Assembly: GCF_003265705.1 (NCBI RefSeq)
Contig: NW_020313157.1
Location: 824,429 to 888,428, forward strand
Reading direction: 5' to 3'
Source of the DNA: Callorhinus ursinus
Lineage: Eukaryota > Chordata > Mammalia > Carnivora > Otariidae
DNA: 64,000 nt
Under the pieces are notes generated by a model. The model ran no database searches and was not told the origin of the DNA. It saw nothing but the letters and a program-made list of their open reading frames with translations. Positions 1 to 11,440 of the stretch are shown piece by piece (position 1 is the stretch's first letter; each line of letters opens with the position of its first letter). A program made the translations under genes and the position numbers.

Positions 1-1850
1 TAAAACATAGTAGTAGATCTATGTATCTAACTATGTATTGAATAAATGTTAAAAATAGGTCTGTGTTAGGGTATGTGTGGATACAAAAAAAAATGTAATA
101 ACGTTAGAAATGACTTGTCTTCTTTGTGATTTTCTGTATTTTTCATGATTATCTACAATGGACACATATGGTTTAAGTCATTAGTACAGGTATTTGTAAG
201 ACTCACCCCCAAGTGTGATACTGGAATTGAGGACGAAAATTAACCTTAGACTCTAATGTTCTGAATTTATTACCAAAAGGAAAAACCCAAAATGTGGCTC
301 TTATTTTGATGAGTATTTTATATAACATCAGAAAAAAGGAATTGGCTCCCATCAATGATTCGGAGTAGTAAATGCCTTTATTTACTATTTTCAAACCCAC
401 TTTACAGTAAAAATAAGTTTAAAAAGATAGGATGAACGTAACAAAGTTTTCTAGGAGGCAACCTTTTCTTAAGGATTTCATGCATCATTTAAAAGCTTTA
501 AAAGTCAGTTCAGAATTTTCCATCATGAACAAAATAAAATACATGACTTAGATCACTGATTCCAAATGCTCTCCTTTGACCCATATACCTTGTGATGACA
601 TATATTTTAGTTCATAATAAAAAGGAGAGTAGGGGATTTTAAAACTAAACCTAAGTTTTCTTTCTTTTATTTTGAGATTAAATCCTTCCCACACTTTTGG
701 GCATAAGAATGTCACTATTTGTGTAAAGTGTTGTCAATTTTGCAAAATGTCTGAACCTCTTAAAGGAAAACAGTCTCCCTAAATTGTATCCTGTTTGCAA
801 TTATTATTATTACTACTATTATTATTATTGAAATGTGCTCTTATCTTGAAATCACTGGCTTGGATAACTAAAGAATAAAGTTTCATGTCTACTTTCTTGT
901 TTTTGAACCCTCAAAGTAGAAGAGTTATATATTTTTGGAGAGTAAAGTCTAGGAATCTACTGATTTAAAAAGAGAAGATAATGAATTATTTATGTGCTGG
1001 GACAAGGATTACTGAAATAACTTCCCTGCAATGACCCATCCTCTGTCTGTTAAAGAGAATCCTGGCTTTCTCATTTGTCACTTTTGTGTTCTACCCACCC
1101 CATACTCCAAGGCAGGTTCAGTCTTGCTGGGGAGATGAATTAGAAGTTCTGCAAGGTATAAATCTCGACAAATGCATGGTTACATTTGGCTTTGGTAGAC
1201 AGAGGTCCTCATTTCCAATTTGTGCCTAGGGTCAGTTTTTAAAACCAAAGTCTTAATATTTTTATACCATTCTCTCTGCCTCTTACTTCAGCTTCATCTG
1301 ACAAGATAAAAGAACACCCAGAAACAGACTAGGTATTTATTGACATTTCCATTTATCCACACTGCCAAGAAATAATAGTAATAGGTACTTAACCACAAGC
1401 CCTGCCATGTGTTCTACTGGTATAGGTGACATAATGAACCAACGGGTGGTACAAGGTGAAGCTTATTCAGGTCCTTCCTTTCTGGGTCTTTTCTAAATTT
1501 CAGCAACGAACTTTTAACTTGTAATCATATATTCTTCACAATCAGTGAATCTTCACTTTCTTGGTTGCCTATGAGCATCTCCACAAATGCATCTTGCCCT
1601 TTGTTCTTGATTATTTTCTCCAATCTATGCCCAGAAGATGTTTTGTCTCCAACCTTCAGGGTTTAGCCTTTAGGTTGGAATATTTTGTGTCATGTCCTTG
1701 TGTACCCCAAGAACAAATTCAGGCAAACCCTCCTATCTCTTTTGGAGCTTGGGTCCCTGCTAATCGGTCTTCCTCCACCTACTCTCCCATAAAGAAACTT
1801 TTGAAAGCGCCACTGCTCCCCACTACAGAATACTGCACCAAACATCTTAG
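1..1850. other. AT-rich unique sequence, no gene seen
   Basis: No recognisable exon, RNA gene or transposon. It is strongly AT-rich, with a short imperfect ATT repeat at about 797-829. The open frame beginning near 1561 has no domain signature, and its 3' half runs into the L2-like block that follows. I see nothing else that can be supported. Confidence 0.6.
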
Positions 1851-2170
1851 AAGAACTCTACAAACCCTTTCAAAAGCCAGCTACAGCCCATTTTTTCATG
1901 CCATTTGTAATCATTCCCTTTCCACCTCCAGCTCCATTCATACTAAGCTACTCCCTAATCCTCAGACACATTCTTTACTCTGTTCATGCCATTTCACCTG
2001 GAATACTAACTCTTTTCTGCCTAGGAATCTCTTCATTCTCTAAGGTCCAGATCAAATACCACCTCCTTCCTGCAGGTTGCCTATGCCAAGACACAGTTGT
2101 TTGCTCCCTCTCTGATGTTTCTGTAATATTGCTAAAAACTTCGCCATTGTAACTCCTCAGTGCACTAAAC
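1850..2170 (+). repeat. L2 LINE 3'-region remnant
   Basis: The order of motifs matches the L2 3' region on the plus strand. A 'catgccatttcacctggaatac' type segment is followed by 'ccagatcaaataccacctcctt' and then a tract with the usual short-gene-like pyrimidine richness. It is diverged, with no TSD visible. L2 is an extinct mammal-wide CR1-clade LINE. The short frames in this interval are by-products of the repeat. Confidence 0.55.
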
Positions 2171-2245
2171 AAAGGAGTTGTTTTGTTTTATTTGTTTGTT
2201 TGAATTTGACTCTCTTCCTCTAAACCTACTCTAGAGCCTTCCTAT

Positions 2246-2422
2246 TGTCCTTCCAGGGACCAGCAGAATCAGCATCACCTGGGAGCTCGCTAAAACGGAA
2301 AACTCAAGGTCCCCCTCCAGACTTGATGAATTACAATCCCTGGGGGTAGCTCAGGAATCTGTGTCTTAAGATTTGTAGGAGATTCTTATGCCCAACAATT
2401 TTTTAGAGTAAGGACCAGTACT
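2246..2422 (-). mobile_element. MER5A-like nonautonomous hAT-Charlie element
   Basis: The text reads through 'gaccagcagaatcagcatcacctgg', a central TGATGAATT/CTGGGGGTAG stretch and 'ctcaggaatctgtgt', in the order of the short nonautonomous hAT element I know as MER5A. Its ends are degraded. It is immobile and expected to be shared with most placentals. The subfamily name is from memory. Confidence 0.65.
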
Positions 2423-2424
2423 CA

Positions 2425-3330
2425 TGGAACTTTATGTCCCCAAACATGCCACACACAGCAAGCCCTTGATAAACTTGAAAGTGAAATTAAAAACCACTTT
2501 TTTGTGTGTGGAGTGCATCCTTTCCAAACCCTCTCTGCAGTTCACTGACATGTTCTCATTAAAATTAGTTTTGCCCTGCTTTTACCCTGTCGTATTGACT
2601 GTTGCTTATTGCGTTTGCCTGACACACTTCACAATCCACATCACAGCTCTGGTCTGATTCATGTCTCCCCATTGCACATTCCAAGCCTGTTCCCTCTGCA
2701 CAACCCCTGCTGGTGCCAAGGGAGAACACTTGTTAATGTTAATGACATTTTTGGGCAGGGAGAAAGTGCAGGCTAGACAAAAAAGGGGACACTGGCTGGA
2801 GGAAAGGGAGAATGCATGGAAGTGAAAATGCTTTTGCCAAATGTTTATTATCGATGGTGTTTTCAAGTAGTCGTTACATCTGGAAGACAACTGAGCCTTC
2901 TGAAACACATTTGACCTCATCCCATGCACGGAAAAATAGAGTAAGGTGCATGTTAAGTCGGTAATATCCCAACAGAAACACCCAACAGAAGGGTTGTTAA
3001 CTGGAATACCTTGGCAGTTTAATATGAAAGGAGAGCCTTAGTCGCAAACATTGAATCTGCCCAGTTAAAGGAATATTGAGAGTTGAAGCAATTATCCCAG
3101 TAATTGAGTGGCGAAGAAAATCATTTCTTTTGGAAAAGAGAGCCATGCCTTTCAATTAGCAGTTTACATTGATCAAAAGACATTAGGGAACAGCTCCACT
3201 TGTCCAGCTTTTGTCCTATAGACCAAGAGTACTTCATCCCTTTGCTCATCTGCCCCAATCTTGCCAAGACACTGCACTTAAAATGGGCATTGTTTTTGTA
3301 TAAAATCCTTTTGTACTCCTGAAAATGATT
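2425..3330. other. Unique sequence with a candidate conserved block
   Basis: No repeat or gene recognised. The stretch at about 2990-3240 is listed separately as a possible regulatory element. The two open frames here, one on each strand, have no recognisable protein features. Confidence 0.5.
2990..3240. promoter_or_regulatory. Candidate conserved non-coding element
   Basis: A repeat-free block carrying TAATTGAG (about 3101-3108), CAATTAGC (about 3153-3160) and TTGATCAAAAG (about 3169-3179). These resemble homeodomain and TCF/SOX-like sites clustered within 100 bp. It also keeps some CpG in an AT-rich setting. This is inference: motif clusters occur by chance and conservation could not be tested. 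Confidence 0.22.
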
Positions 3331-3382
3331 AGGGTCATCTAATCATCTGAAAAGAAAGCAGTCTGATGCTCAAAAAACAGTG

Positions 3383-3384
<2 letters not shown>

Positions 3385-3418
<34 letters not shown>
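3385..3418. repeat. (AC)n microsatellite
   Basis: An uninterrupted AC dinucleotide run of about 17 units. On the opposite strand it produces a meaningless Cys-Val repeat in an open frame. It is likely polymorphic. Confidence 0.97.
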
Positions 3419-3421
<3 letters not shown>

Positions 3422-3632
3422 CAAATTAATTAACTTTTTCCTTACGTAATATATCAGACATAAAAATATAAAAGATGCTATAACAAATGCCATATGTCCA
3501 CTTTGCGGTTTGCAACATAAATGCAACAAATATAATTGAATCTCTCTCAGTTGCTCTCCCTGATTGCAGCTGTTTCCCCACTCCTCAAAAGAGGTGGCTT
3601 CGCTGTGGAACTCCGCATCTCCCATTCTGATG

Positions 3633-3660
3633 CCTCTCTCTCTCTCTCTCTCTCTCTCTC
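3633..3660. repeat. (CT)n microsatellite
   Basis: About 14 perfect CT units, some 215 bp from the AC microsatellite just upstream. The opposite-strand Arg-Glu repeat frame is an artefact of it. Confidence 0.97.
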
Positions 3661-3739
3661 GTTTTACCATAGGTGCATAGAGACCAAGAGAATATATAAT
3701 ATTCTCCATATTCAAAAATGTGCACAATGACATAATAAC

Positions 3740-4200
3740 AGTATGTCTCCTTCTGCAGATTACTTTTTGTTGTTGCTCAATAGTCTGGTTTGGGGATTTA
3801 TTCTTGTCAGCACACAGAGGTCTAGCGCATTAATGTTAGCTTACAGCATGGCATTCCAGAGATTAATTTTGCTACAGTTTATTTTCTGTTTCCCTATTGA
3901 TGGGCAATTAATGTTTGTTTGGTAGATTGTTCTTTTCTCAACTTTTGGCTTCCACAGTGGTAAAATCAATATTCTTCAATGTGTCCCCGAGGGATGAAGT
4001 GGCTGAATCAAAGGTATGAGCATCTTGAAGTTTCCGTAATGTTGCCAAGTTGTTCTCTAAAGTAGTTGTGTCCATATAAGACATGCCCCCCCAACACACA
4101 CACTGGCACCATGTTTTAGCACCCACTGACCCCATACCCTCGCCAACATGTGGTACTGTCTAACTTATAGTATTTGTCAAGTTGAAGAGAGTGACATAAA
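3740..4200 (-). mobile_element. L1 remnant (old, 3' part)
   Basis: Read on the plus strand this follows the antisense L1 order. It has 'attgatgggcaattaatgtttg', a segment like the 'ctgaatcaaaggtatgagcat' block, 'gttgccaagttgttctctaaag', and 'cccataccctcgccaacatg'. It is strongly diverged, non-coding and lacks a 5' end. A C-run at about 4087-4094 lies inside it. Confidence 0.65.
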
Positions 4201-7200
4201 TGTCTTCCAGAGATGCGTTCCAGAGTGAATAGTTAGCACCCCCAGCCCACGACACTTGGCTCTATTACAACTGAGAACATTCTGTAATCAGATGTACTAA
4301 GCAGTATCTTTCTACCAGTAGCATTAAGTGCCTATTATTGTGTCTGGAGTATGATGGGCATCCAACACACATTGGTTAAATGGATTCACTGAAGCTACTG
4401 CAGATGACTCAGAAAATAAGGCGAAGGAAATATATGCAAGAAAAGCAGTGAATAACCAGCACATGACTATTCTTTAGGAAAGAAAAAAATATGCAATTCC
4501 AAATATTCTTTCTTCACTTAACTCAGCAATATAGCTTGTTCCATCAGGTACCCTTGTGATTTTAACTCATACACTTTACAGTCAATGAGCAAAAACCAAT
4601 TCCACTCCTCAAATTCTTCTCACTTACTATTCAGCTGTCTCAATTCATTAATTTGCTTAATCAGCCCTCATCAGTAACACTTCTCTCCATTGCATTCCCC
4701 TCACTGAAAGGAAAAGCAAGCTCTGAATACTCAAAAGTGTGAATCTATAAAGAAACAAGAATGGCTGGGGAAAAAAAAACTTGTACAATGCCTTTTGGGG
4801 GATTAAAATAACTTCATATTAACATGTCTGCTATTATCACAGGTCAAGGCTGGAAGACGTTTTCTCATTTTGCTGATGTTGTAGTCACTTAAAAAAAAAT
4901 TGAATCAAATGGTTACAACATTTAGTGGCTACCAATGACAATTCTATGGAGGTTACAGGGACCAACACAGAGAGACTGTCCCTGGTATTGCAAAATGCCT
5001 GAAACATACCCGACAAAGTGTGGCTCATCTCGATTCAGATTTTTACAAGCAGCACAAGAAACACTTATATTTGGGAAATGTGTCCATCTGCTGGCATTAG
5101 GTGAACAAGAGTGTGAACCTGTTCTTAGAACTAAGTTTTCTGGTGAACAGATGGCCAACAAGTAAAAGAAAATATGATCTTTGAGTCAACGTAAATCCTG
5201 GTTATGGGCTACGGGATCATAAAATGTAAGTTTCCTCATCAGTTTGAGGAGGGAAGTAGAGATTGGTGCATCGAATCTTGGAATCTTTATTATAAAAAGA
5301 TAACAGATATCAAGAAGAGGTAACAGGTCAACCGGCAATATGAGGACAAATCACACTCAAGAGATGACACCTTTATGAAGAAGAAATGGCATGTTCTCAT
5401 TAAACACAGGAATTCACATGCAGTTCTACCATTTTGTCATTTAGAATGAACCACCAACATTGGTGATCCTTTTCCTTCCCCCAACCTCATTCCTGACCCC
5501 TATGCATAAATGCGTGCTCATCATGGTGACTTGGTCAGTCAAGCTGCAATATGTAAATACGCTCTTAACCTAATTCTGATTGAAAAAGGGAGGAAACCCA
5601 ACTGCTATGCCTAAATCCTTCTTATATAGAAATTATAGAGCTACTACAAGTCCACCATTAACGAAAGAAAGAAAAAGAAAAAGGAACAACAAAAAAAGAA
5701 TGCATGCTGGATCTACCCTAGTTTTTCCTGTCATTGAGATGAAAATCCCAATCCAGATATGATATTTACCACCACTTTGACAAGTTCACTTATGAGTGAG
5801 CTATTTCATCCTTCAAATAAGAAATCATAATTACGATAATAATTGGGATATTCCTATTTCTGGTTTGTTAGGCAAAATGTCAATGAAAAGCTCTAAGCAG
5901 GCTCATTCTTGGCATGAACATGTGTGAAAAGAGGAGAAAAGCCTTTCCCTTCCCATAAACTGGTTTAGAATCTCCCTCTTAACTTCATCTGACCTAAGAG
6001 AAAGCAGTATCATCTTGATGCTTAAAAATAAAATAAAATAGATGCATCGAATTCTATGGGATAGGCTCATTAGCTGGGGACTTGACAGGTTGCTAAATGG
6101 TAACTCAGAATGAAGAGCTACAAACACACTATAATTAATTACCAAAACAGGCACTGCTTGGGCTTAAAGCAGGGGCAACAAAGTGCTGACGGAACAAAAT
6201 TCGCATTCCACTGCTCTCCCTGCCTCTCCCAATTTACAGGAGAATGGGAAATCATGAACAATTGATACACTCGGTTAGCTGCTATCACAGAGAGTAACTT
6301 TCCATGTAGCCTTAGGGGTATCTTACACAGTTTAACACTGAAAATAAAAGGTAATGTTCTTGGCAAAGAGCTAGGGGGATTAAATTTGGGAGGCTTGAAG
6401 CAGCCTTGAATTGTAGTCAATAAAAAAGGGACCAAATAGTAATTTTGTAATTTAACTGTGCTGGTTATGCCCAATGAGTCAGACACTTGTGAAATAAACC
6501 ATGTAAATAGAAAAATGGCTTAACTCTTTCTGTCAGTACACAGGGTGTTTCTCCCATGCTTCCTGGGAGTGGGTTCTCCGATTCAATAAAAATAATGTGA
6601 TTATTTAGATGCTACCAATAAATCTTTTTAAATAGTTCTTCAGTAAAGGTGTTGACTTCTTCTTTGGGATTCTTCCTCACAAGATCCGAATATATTTAGA
6701 GATCAGGAAGGCTGTGAATATGGTGGAACATTGCTCTAGATACCAACATACAGAGGGTCAGAGTCCCAAATCAGCAAGAACTGGAAAATCTTGTTAAAAT
6801 CACAGAATTCTTGACCACACACACACAAAAATAAATCACTCTTCAGAGGTTTGTGTCAGGGTTTTTGCAGCAACCAGTTCATGAACAAAATAAATAAGGC
6901 AACAAGCCAGCAAAGTAATGCAAGTGACCAGGATTTGCAATGACTTATTCAGTAAGTAACTGCAGGGGATACCTAGTATCTATCTCATTCCCTCCCTTCT
7001 TCCCTCCACCCTCTTTCCCTGTGTCTTTTTCTCTTTCTTTCGTTTGTGAGGGCCACCTTACAGCTGAATTACTGTTATCCAGCTCGACGAATTTAGGCAT
7101 CGGTCAATTAATGGACTGAGAATCAAAATGTTTAAAAGACAAACTGTTATATGCATCTTTCTAGCGTTGTGAGTGGTGTTTTTTGACAAACAGATGATTG

Positions 7201-7650
7201 TAATTGCTTCATGGCAATATGCTATTGAGATCATTACTCTGCTGCTTAAATCAAATTTTTAACCATACCCAACCTCTTGAAAAGTCAGGGACATATCCCC
7301 TGACCTGACCTGAAATACTCTTTGGAGAACATCCATAAGGGAGAATTTTTGTGACTTACCCATTCGTTATTCTTGGGAGGGCAATCGTGACCTTTAATAT
7401 GCTGGGTAGGAAGGGTAAAGGCCCGGGTGCTAACACTGTAACCTCAAACAGTGGCTCCAAGGGGATACAGTCTATAATCGCCAGAGTTACTTAGAATTCA
7501 GAGATGGTTTCAAAATAATATTAATTGGGAATAAAACTTGTATCTCATCTTACTCAACAATAAAAGAGCTATTAAAAAAGACCTGAGGAAGAGGGGGCTA
7601 TCTTGATCATTGAAATGTTTCTGGCACAGTAGCTGCTTCCCAAAGCATAT
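4200..7650. other. Long unique AT-rich stretch
   Basis: No transposon, exon or RNA gene could be recognised over about 3.4 kb. It holds an A-rich stretch near 5660-5700 and a pyrimidine-rich tract near 6990-7045. A CpG-containing, repeat-free block at about 7070-7260 is listed separately. The open frames are all under 120 codons with no domains. Confidence 0.5.
7070..7260. promoter_or_regulatory. Candidate conserved non-coding element
   Basis: A repeat-free block with retained CpG ('agctcgacgaatt', 'ggcatcggtcaatta') and homeodomain-like TCAATTAATGG and GATTGTAATTGC sites. It has the look of a developmental enhancer, but only a multi-species alignment could show this. Confidence 0.22.
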
Positions 7651-7653
7651 TTG

Positions 7654-7741
7654 GGGAAGGAAGGAAAGAAAAGAAATAAGGAAGGGAGGAAGGAAGGAAA
7701 GAAGGAAGGAAGGAAGGAAGGAAAGGAGGGAGTAGGGAGGA
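7654..7741. repeat. GGAA-rich imperfect microsatellite
   Basis: About 88 bp of purine-only sequence dominated by GGAA and GAAA units with interruptions. The reverse strand gives a Phe/Leu/Pro/Ser-rich frame that is not a gene. GGAA arrays can bind ETS factors, but no evidence of use is visible. Confidence 0.93.
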
Positions 7742-8004
7742 AATTTATTGATCACTCAATATCCTCTAAAGGCAAGAGACAGAATTCCCTAGAGCCCTAG
7801 TCAATCAGAGGACTCCAAACTATGTAGGAAATGCAACCTAAGTTTCCATCATTGAGATGTCTCTCCAGATTTTAACGATCTCTTATTCCTATTTTTGTCT
7901 TGTGTGATTGCCCGCTGAAAACACTGCTTACTCTGACTTGGGTATCTCAGACTCATATACTAGAATTTTTACCTCCTTCCCTGTCTCTCTTTCCCTCCTG
8001 CACA

Positions 8005-8115
8005 TATTCACTGTGCGCTTGTCATTGTGCCAGGCTCTGTGTTGAGGACGGGGGATTGCACCTTCAACAAGACAGGCATAGTTACCACCCTCACGGAACT
8101 TAAAGCAGTCCAGTG
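8005..8115 (-). repeat. L2 LINE 3'-terminal remnant
   Basis: The reverse complement of the L2 3' end is visible: 'cattgtgccaggctctgtg', a gap, then 'accctcacggaacttaaag'. The latter corresponds to the antisense of the 'aagctccatgagggcag' block. Ancient and short. Confidence 0.6.
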
Positions 8116-9360
8116 GAACCTGATGTTTTGTCTATATAACATCCTTCCCTTCTTTGGGGATCATCCCTCTCTCCTTCCAGGAATTCCTCCTCCCCTTTGG
8201 ACTATGGAGCAAGCTTATTCTTAGCTACCCCAGGTTAGCCCAGATTCTAGTCTCAGAGATCATGGTCTTCCTCTGTCATGGAGGAACCGGGACAAAGAAA
8301 AGAAAGTCAGTTGTCCCTGACGGCAGGGAGGTGAGATGTGAGGTTCAGAAGATGCTAGTGTGCAGGTAAAATGCCATTGCATCCCCAACAATTTGGGTCC
8401 CAGGTCTTCCCATATTTATATAAGACATCCCTTATTTATATAACCCTTTTACTACTTAGCCCCTTTCCTCTATCCAGGTTCTGGCATTTGTACCCACAGA
8501 CTCCTGCCTAATACAGGCATATTGATCCGCATATCTCCTTACACTCCCTAACTAGAAAATGGCGCTAATGGTATATGTTTCTCCGTGTGTTAATGGAACC
8601 CAGTGAAGATGAATAAGATGAAATGCATGCTCTGTCTAAACCCCAGAAACCATTACTGAGACAAATAAAAGTCAGACCCTCATACTTTGAGTTGCTTTTA
8701 CAGTACAGAGCAATGGAGTTTTGTAAAAGGAAACATTATCACATTTGGCTTCAAATAAATGAGGATTTCTGGAAGGAACAAAGACTTAACTGCCTGAGGT
8801 CTTTCCTTCTTTCTCCCTTTCTTTCTTTCTGGCTTGCAGACTAATAGCTCATTACGGAGATGACTGTCTGAAAAAATAAAAGTTACCTAGACATGCAGGC
8901 CACTGCCCGGGAAGAGCTAATTATTTGCATAAATCATATGGATCCCGGCCCTGGCTATATTAACCATTTATGGTACTGATCATTTGTCACCACGTTGTAA
9001 TGCCAGTCATCTGCTGGAGAGGAAACTACCCCATGGTGGTTTCTTCAAGTGAGGACAGGGTGCAGCTCCTCTCTGTACGCAAGTCGTATCACCTCAGTGA
9101 TGTGTCTTCTGGTAAACAAATCCAACCAGGGCGATAAATTGCCACAGGTTCCCAAATTAGCCTCTGCAGGCCGAGCACATCTGCTACTGGCCACGCAAAT
9201 TAATTTCATCAAACGGCTTCATACAGTGCGAGGAGGCACCCATTTGCTAACACCCCTCAATCATGTGTAATCCAAGTTCTGAGAGTATCCACCACCATTA
9301 GATTCTCGAGCAGGTTGGGACTGACCTCAAATGACCATATTGTAGCTACCATTCTCCATT
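8115..9360. other. Unique sequence, no gene seen
   Basis: No repeat or exon recognised between the L2 tip and the tandem SINEs. The most structured portion, at about 8905-9270, is listed separately. The remainder is ordinary AT-rich sequence with scattered pyrimidine tracts, such as TTTC repeats near 8806-8832. Confidence 0.45.
8905..9270. promoter_or_regulatory. Candidate conserved non-coding element with POU octamer-like site
   Basis: The block contains an ATTTGCAT octamer at 8923-8930 next to CTAATTA, then CATTTATGG. Near 9195-9215 it has AAATTAATTTCATC. Several CpGs survive, including 'acgcaagtcgtatc' and 'aaacggcttc'. It has no repeats and no coherent coding signal. Enhancer function is an inference only. 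Confidence 0.28.
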
Positions 9361-9362
9361 AG

Positions 9363-9380
9363 GACAATTTGCCTTTTATT
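9363..9380 (+). repeat. Target-site repeat, copy 1 of 3
   Basis: GACAATTTGCCTTTTATT. The first 16 bases recur at 9580 and at 9806, bracketing two adjacent SINEs. Confidence 0.93.
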
Positions 9381-9579
9381 TATTTATTTATTTTTGGATT
9401 TATTTATTTATTTGAGAGAGAGAGAGTGGGGGAAGGGGCAGAGAGAGAGAGAGAATCTCAAGCAGACTCCCAGCAGAGCATGGAGCCTGATGCAGGGCTC
9501 AGTCTCACAACCCTGAGATCATGACCTGATGCAAAACAAAGTGTCAGATGCTTAAGCAACTGAGCCACCCAGGCGACTT
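9381..9579 (-). mobile_element. CAN-SINE (tRNA-Lys-derived), first of a tandem pair
   Basis: A reversed CAN-SINE: T-rich tail with TTTA repeats, GA-rich middle, internal 'gatcatgacctgatg', and the head 'ctgagccacccaggcg'. The reverse complement of the head is the tRNA-like A-box region. It is more diverged than its neighbour and has extra bases near the tail ('ttttggattt'), suggesting greater age. Both flanks carry GACAATTTGCCTTTTA. SINEs are mobilised by L1 proteins and transcribed by RNA polymerase III. Confidence 0.93.
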
Positions 9580-9597
9580 GACAATTTGCCTTTTATT
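9580..9597 (+). repeat. Target-site repeat, copy 2 of 3
   Basis: The GACAATTTGCCTTTTA repeat lies exactly between the two SINEs and serves as right flank of one and left flank of the other. Confidence 0.93.
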
Positions 9598-9805
9598 TTT
9601 TTTTTATTTTTATTTTTTTAAAGATTTTATTTATTTAATAGAGAGAGAGAGACAGTGTGAGAGGGAACACAAGCAGGGTGAGTGGGGGAGGGAGAAGCAG
9701 GCTTCTGGCCGAGCAGGGAGCCCGATGCGGGGCTCGACCCCAGAACCCCGGGATCATGACCTGAGCTGAAGGCAGTCGCTTAACCAACTGAGCCACCCAG
9801 GCGCC
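9598..9805 (-). mobile_element. CAN-SINE, second of a tandem pair
   Basis: A well-preserved reversed CAN-SINE with T-rich tail, 'gattttatttatttaatag', the (GA)n segment, 'agcaggcttctgg', 'ggctcgaccccagaacc' (B-box side) and 'aactgagccacccaggcgcc' (A-box side). It ends exactly at the third target-site copy. It looks younger than the SINE immediately upstream. Confidence 0.95.
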
Positions 9806-9821
9806 GACAATTTGCCTTTTA
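9806..9821 (+). repeat. Target-site repeat, copy 3 of 3
   Basis: GACAATTTGCCTTTTA followed by AACC. The TTTTAAA here fits the L1 endonuclease cleavage preference, so this junction probably shows the original empty site. Confidence 0.9.
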
Positions 9822-9999
9822 AACCAGGAAGTCTGATGGTTAGAGGAAGGGTAGCAGAATTAACATCAGTAACTACCCCTCTCTGAACTAAAATTCAGTT
9901 TGATACAGCCAGTGCTATAACAGGATGCCTACAACATGCATGGTTCCATCATGACCATCATCACCATGATCACAACAATATCAACAATAATATAATAAT

Positions 10000-10168
10000 T
10001 ATAGCCAACATTTATTTGGCACTTACTATTTGCCAGTTGCTAAGAACTTTATATACATGATCACTAATCCTCACAAAATCCTAGTATTATTCTCCTTTTG
10101 CAAAAGAGCAAACTGAGGCTCAGGGAAGTTAAGCAATTTGCCCAAGTTCACACAATCATTAAGTGATG
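10000..10168 (+). repeat. MIR SINE
   Basis: The 3' half of MIR is clear: 'catttatttggcacttactatttgccag', 'tcctcacaaaatcct', 'aaactgaggctcaggga' and 'ttgcccaagttcacac'. An old mammal-wide tRNA-derived SINE with no visible TSD. Confidence 0.85.
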
Positions 10169-10411
10169 CATATGGGGAGAGGGACAGAATTATCTGATGG
10201 ATGGCCCCATAGGCTTTCTCTAGGTCACCACAAAAAGAGCCAGCTGGGACCAGTGGTTTCCCTTCCTCCAGTGGGAAGGACTACACATGATGTCATCTTC
10301 TCACACAGCCTCCTAATGTCATCCATCAGCACCGTTACCAGCATGCACCTTGCCTGAACAGCTAGTCCCCCGACACAAGGATCTATTCTCTACTTGCAAG
10401 GCTGTTCTCAC

Positions 10412-10800
10412 ACTATTGCAGTAGGCTAAATAACAGCCACCCAAAGATATCAGGTCCTAAACTCTGGAACTATAAATGATACCTTATAAAGGAAAAAGGT
10501 TCTTTGTAGATGTGACTAAGTTAAGTATCTTGAAATGGGATTATCCAGGTGGTCCTACATCTAATCTCAAGTGTCCCTATAAGAGAGAGGCAGAGATACA
10601 CACTGCAGAGAACAAGACAGTGTTACCACAGAGATGGAGATTGGAGTCATGCAGCCACCAGGCAAGGGCCAACAGAAGCCAGATAAGACAAGGAGCACAT
10701 TCCCCCCTAGAGCTTTCAGAAAGAGAACAGCCCTGCCAGGACACCTTGATTTCAGCCCAGTGACGTTGAGTTTAAACCTTTGGCCACTAGCAAAACTGTA
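10412..10800 (+). repeat. MaLR-type solo LTR remnant (MLT1-like)
   Basis: The order of blocks follows a MaLR-like LTR: 'ccaaagatatcaggtcctaa', 'ctttgtagatgtgactaagttaag', 'cttgaaatgggattatcc', 'agtgtccctataagag', 'agattggagtcatgcagcc' and 'accttgatttcagccc'. The 3' end is degraded. No internal retroviral region adjoins it. Family naming is from memory. Confidence 0.55.
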
Positions 10801-10954
10801 GGACAGTGTCATGGCCAAGACAGTGACCTTGATACAGTCAAGACTCAGAATAGTCCATCAACTCAAGGATCCCTTATATTGCCCTTTTATACCTACACCT
10901 TACCCCAACTCTACACCCCTCATTCCTGACTTCGGGTCACCTCTCGTCTGCTCT

Positions 10955-11440
10955 CTATTGTCATAATTTTACCGTTTCACTAATGTTATAATAAATGGAA
11001 TCATATATTATATAACCTTTCAGGATTGTGTTTTTTCACTCAACATAATTCCTTGGAGTTTTATCCAAGTTATTGTGTGTGTCAGTAGCTTGTTCCTTTT
11101 TACTACTGAGTAGTATTCCATGGTGTGGACCTACCAAAGCTTGTTTAACCATTCACCTGAGACACATCGGGGTTGCTTCTAATTTGAGGTCATTACATAT
11201 AAAGCTGCTATGAACATCTGTGTACAGGTTTTTGTGTGGGCATATTTTCATTTTTCTGGGATAAATGCCCAAGAGCACAATTGCTGAACTGTATGATAGC
11301 TGCACGATTAGTTCTACAAGAAAATGACAAAGGATTTTCCAGGATAGCTGTAGCATTTTAAACTCCCACCAGCAATGCATGAGCGATCCTTGCCAGGATT
11401 TGGTGTAGTTGTTGTTTCTTTTATTTTAGCCAACGGATGG
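10955..11440 (-). mobile_element. L1 remnant (ORF2 3' end, antisense)
   Basis: Characteristic antisense L1 text: 'cactcaacataattcc', 'tgagtagtattccatggtg', 'aagctgctatgaacatctgtg', 'gggataaatgcccaagag' and 'aaactcccaccagcaatgcatgag'. It covers the end of ORF2 and beyond. It is 5'-truncated and broken by many stops. Confidence 0.85.

Noticed and set aside
3335..3733. Minus-strand frame with Cys-Val and Arg-Glu repeats
   Set aside because: It is produced by the AC and CT microsatellites.
9598..9805. tRNA-like A and B boxes, possible tRNA-Lys gene
   Set aside because: These belong to the CAN-SINE head. No cloverleaf-competent tRNA gene is present here or in the other SINE copies.
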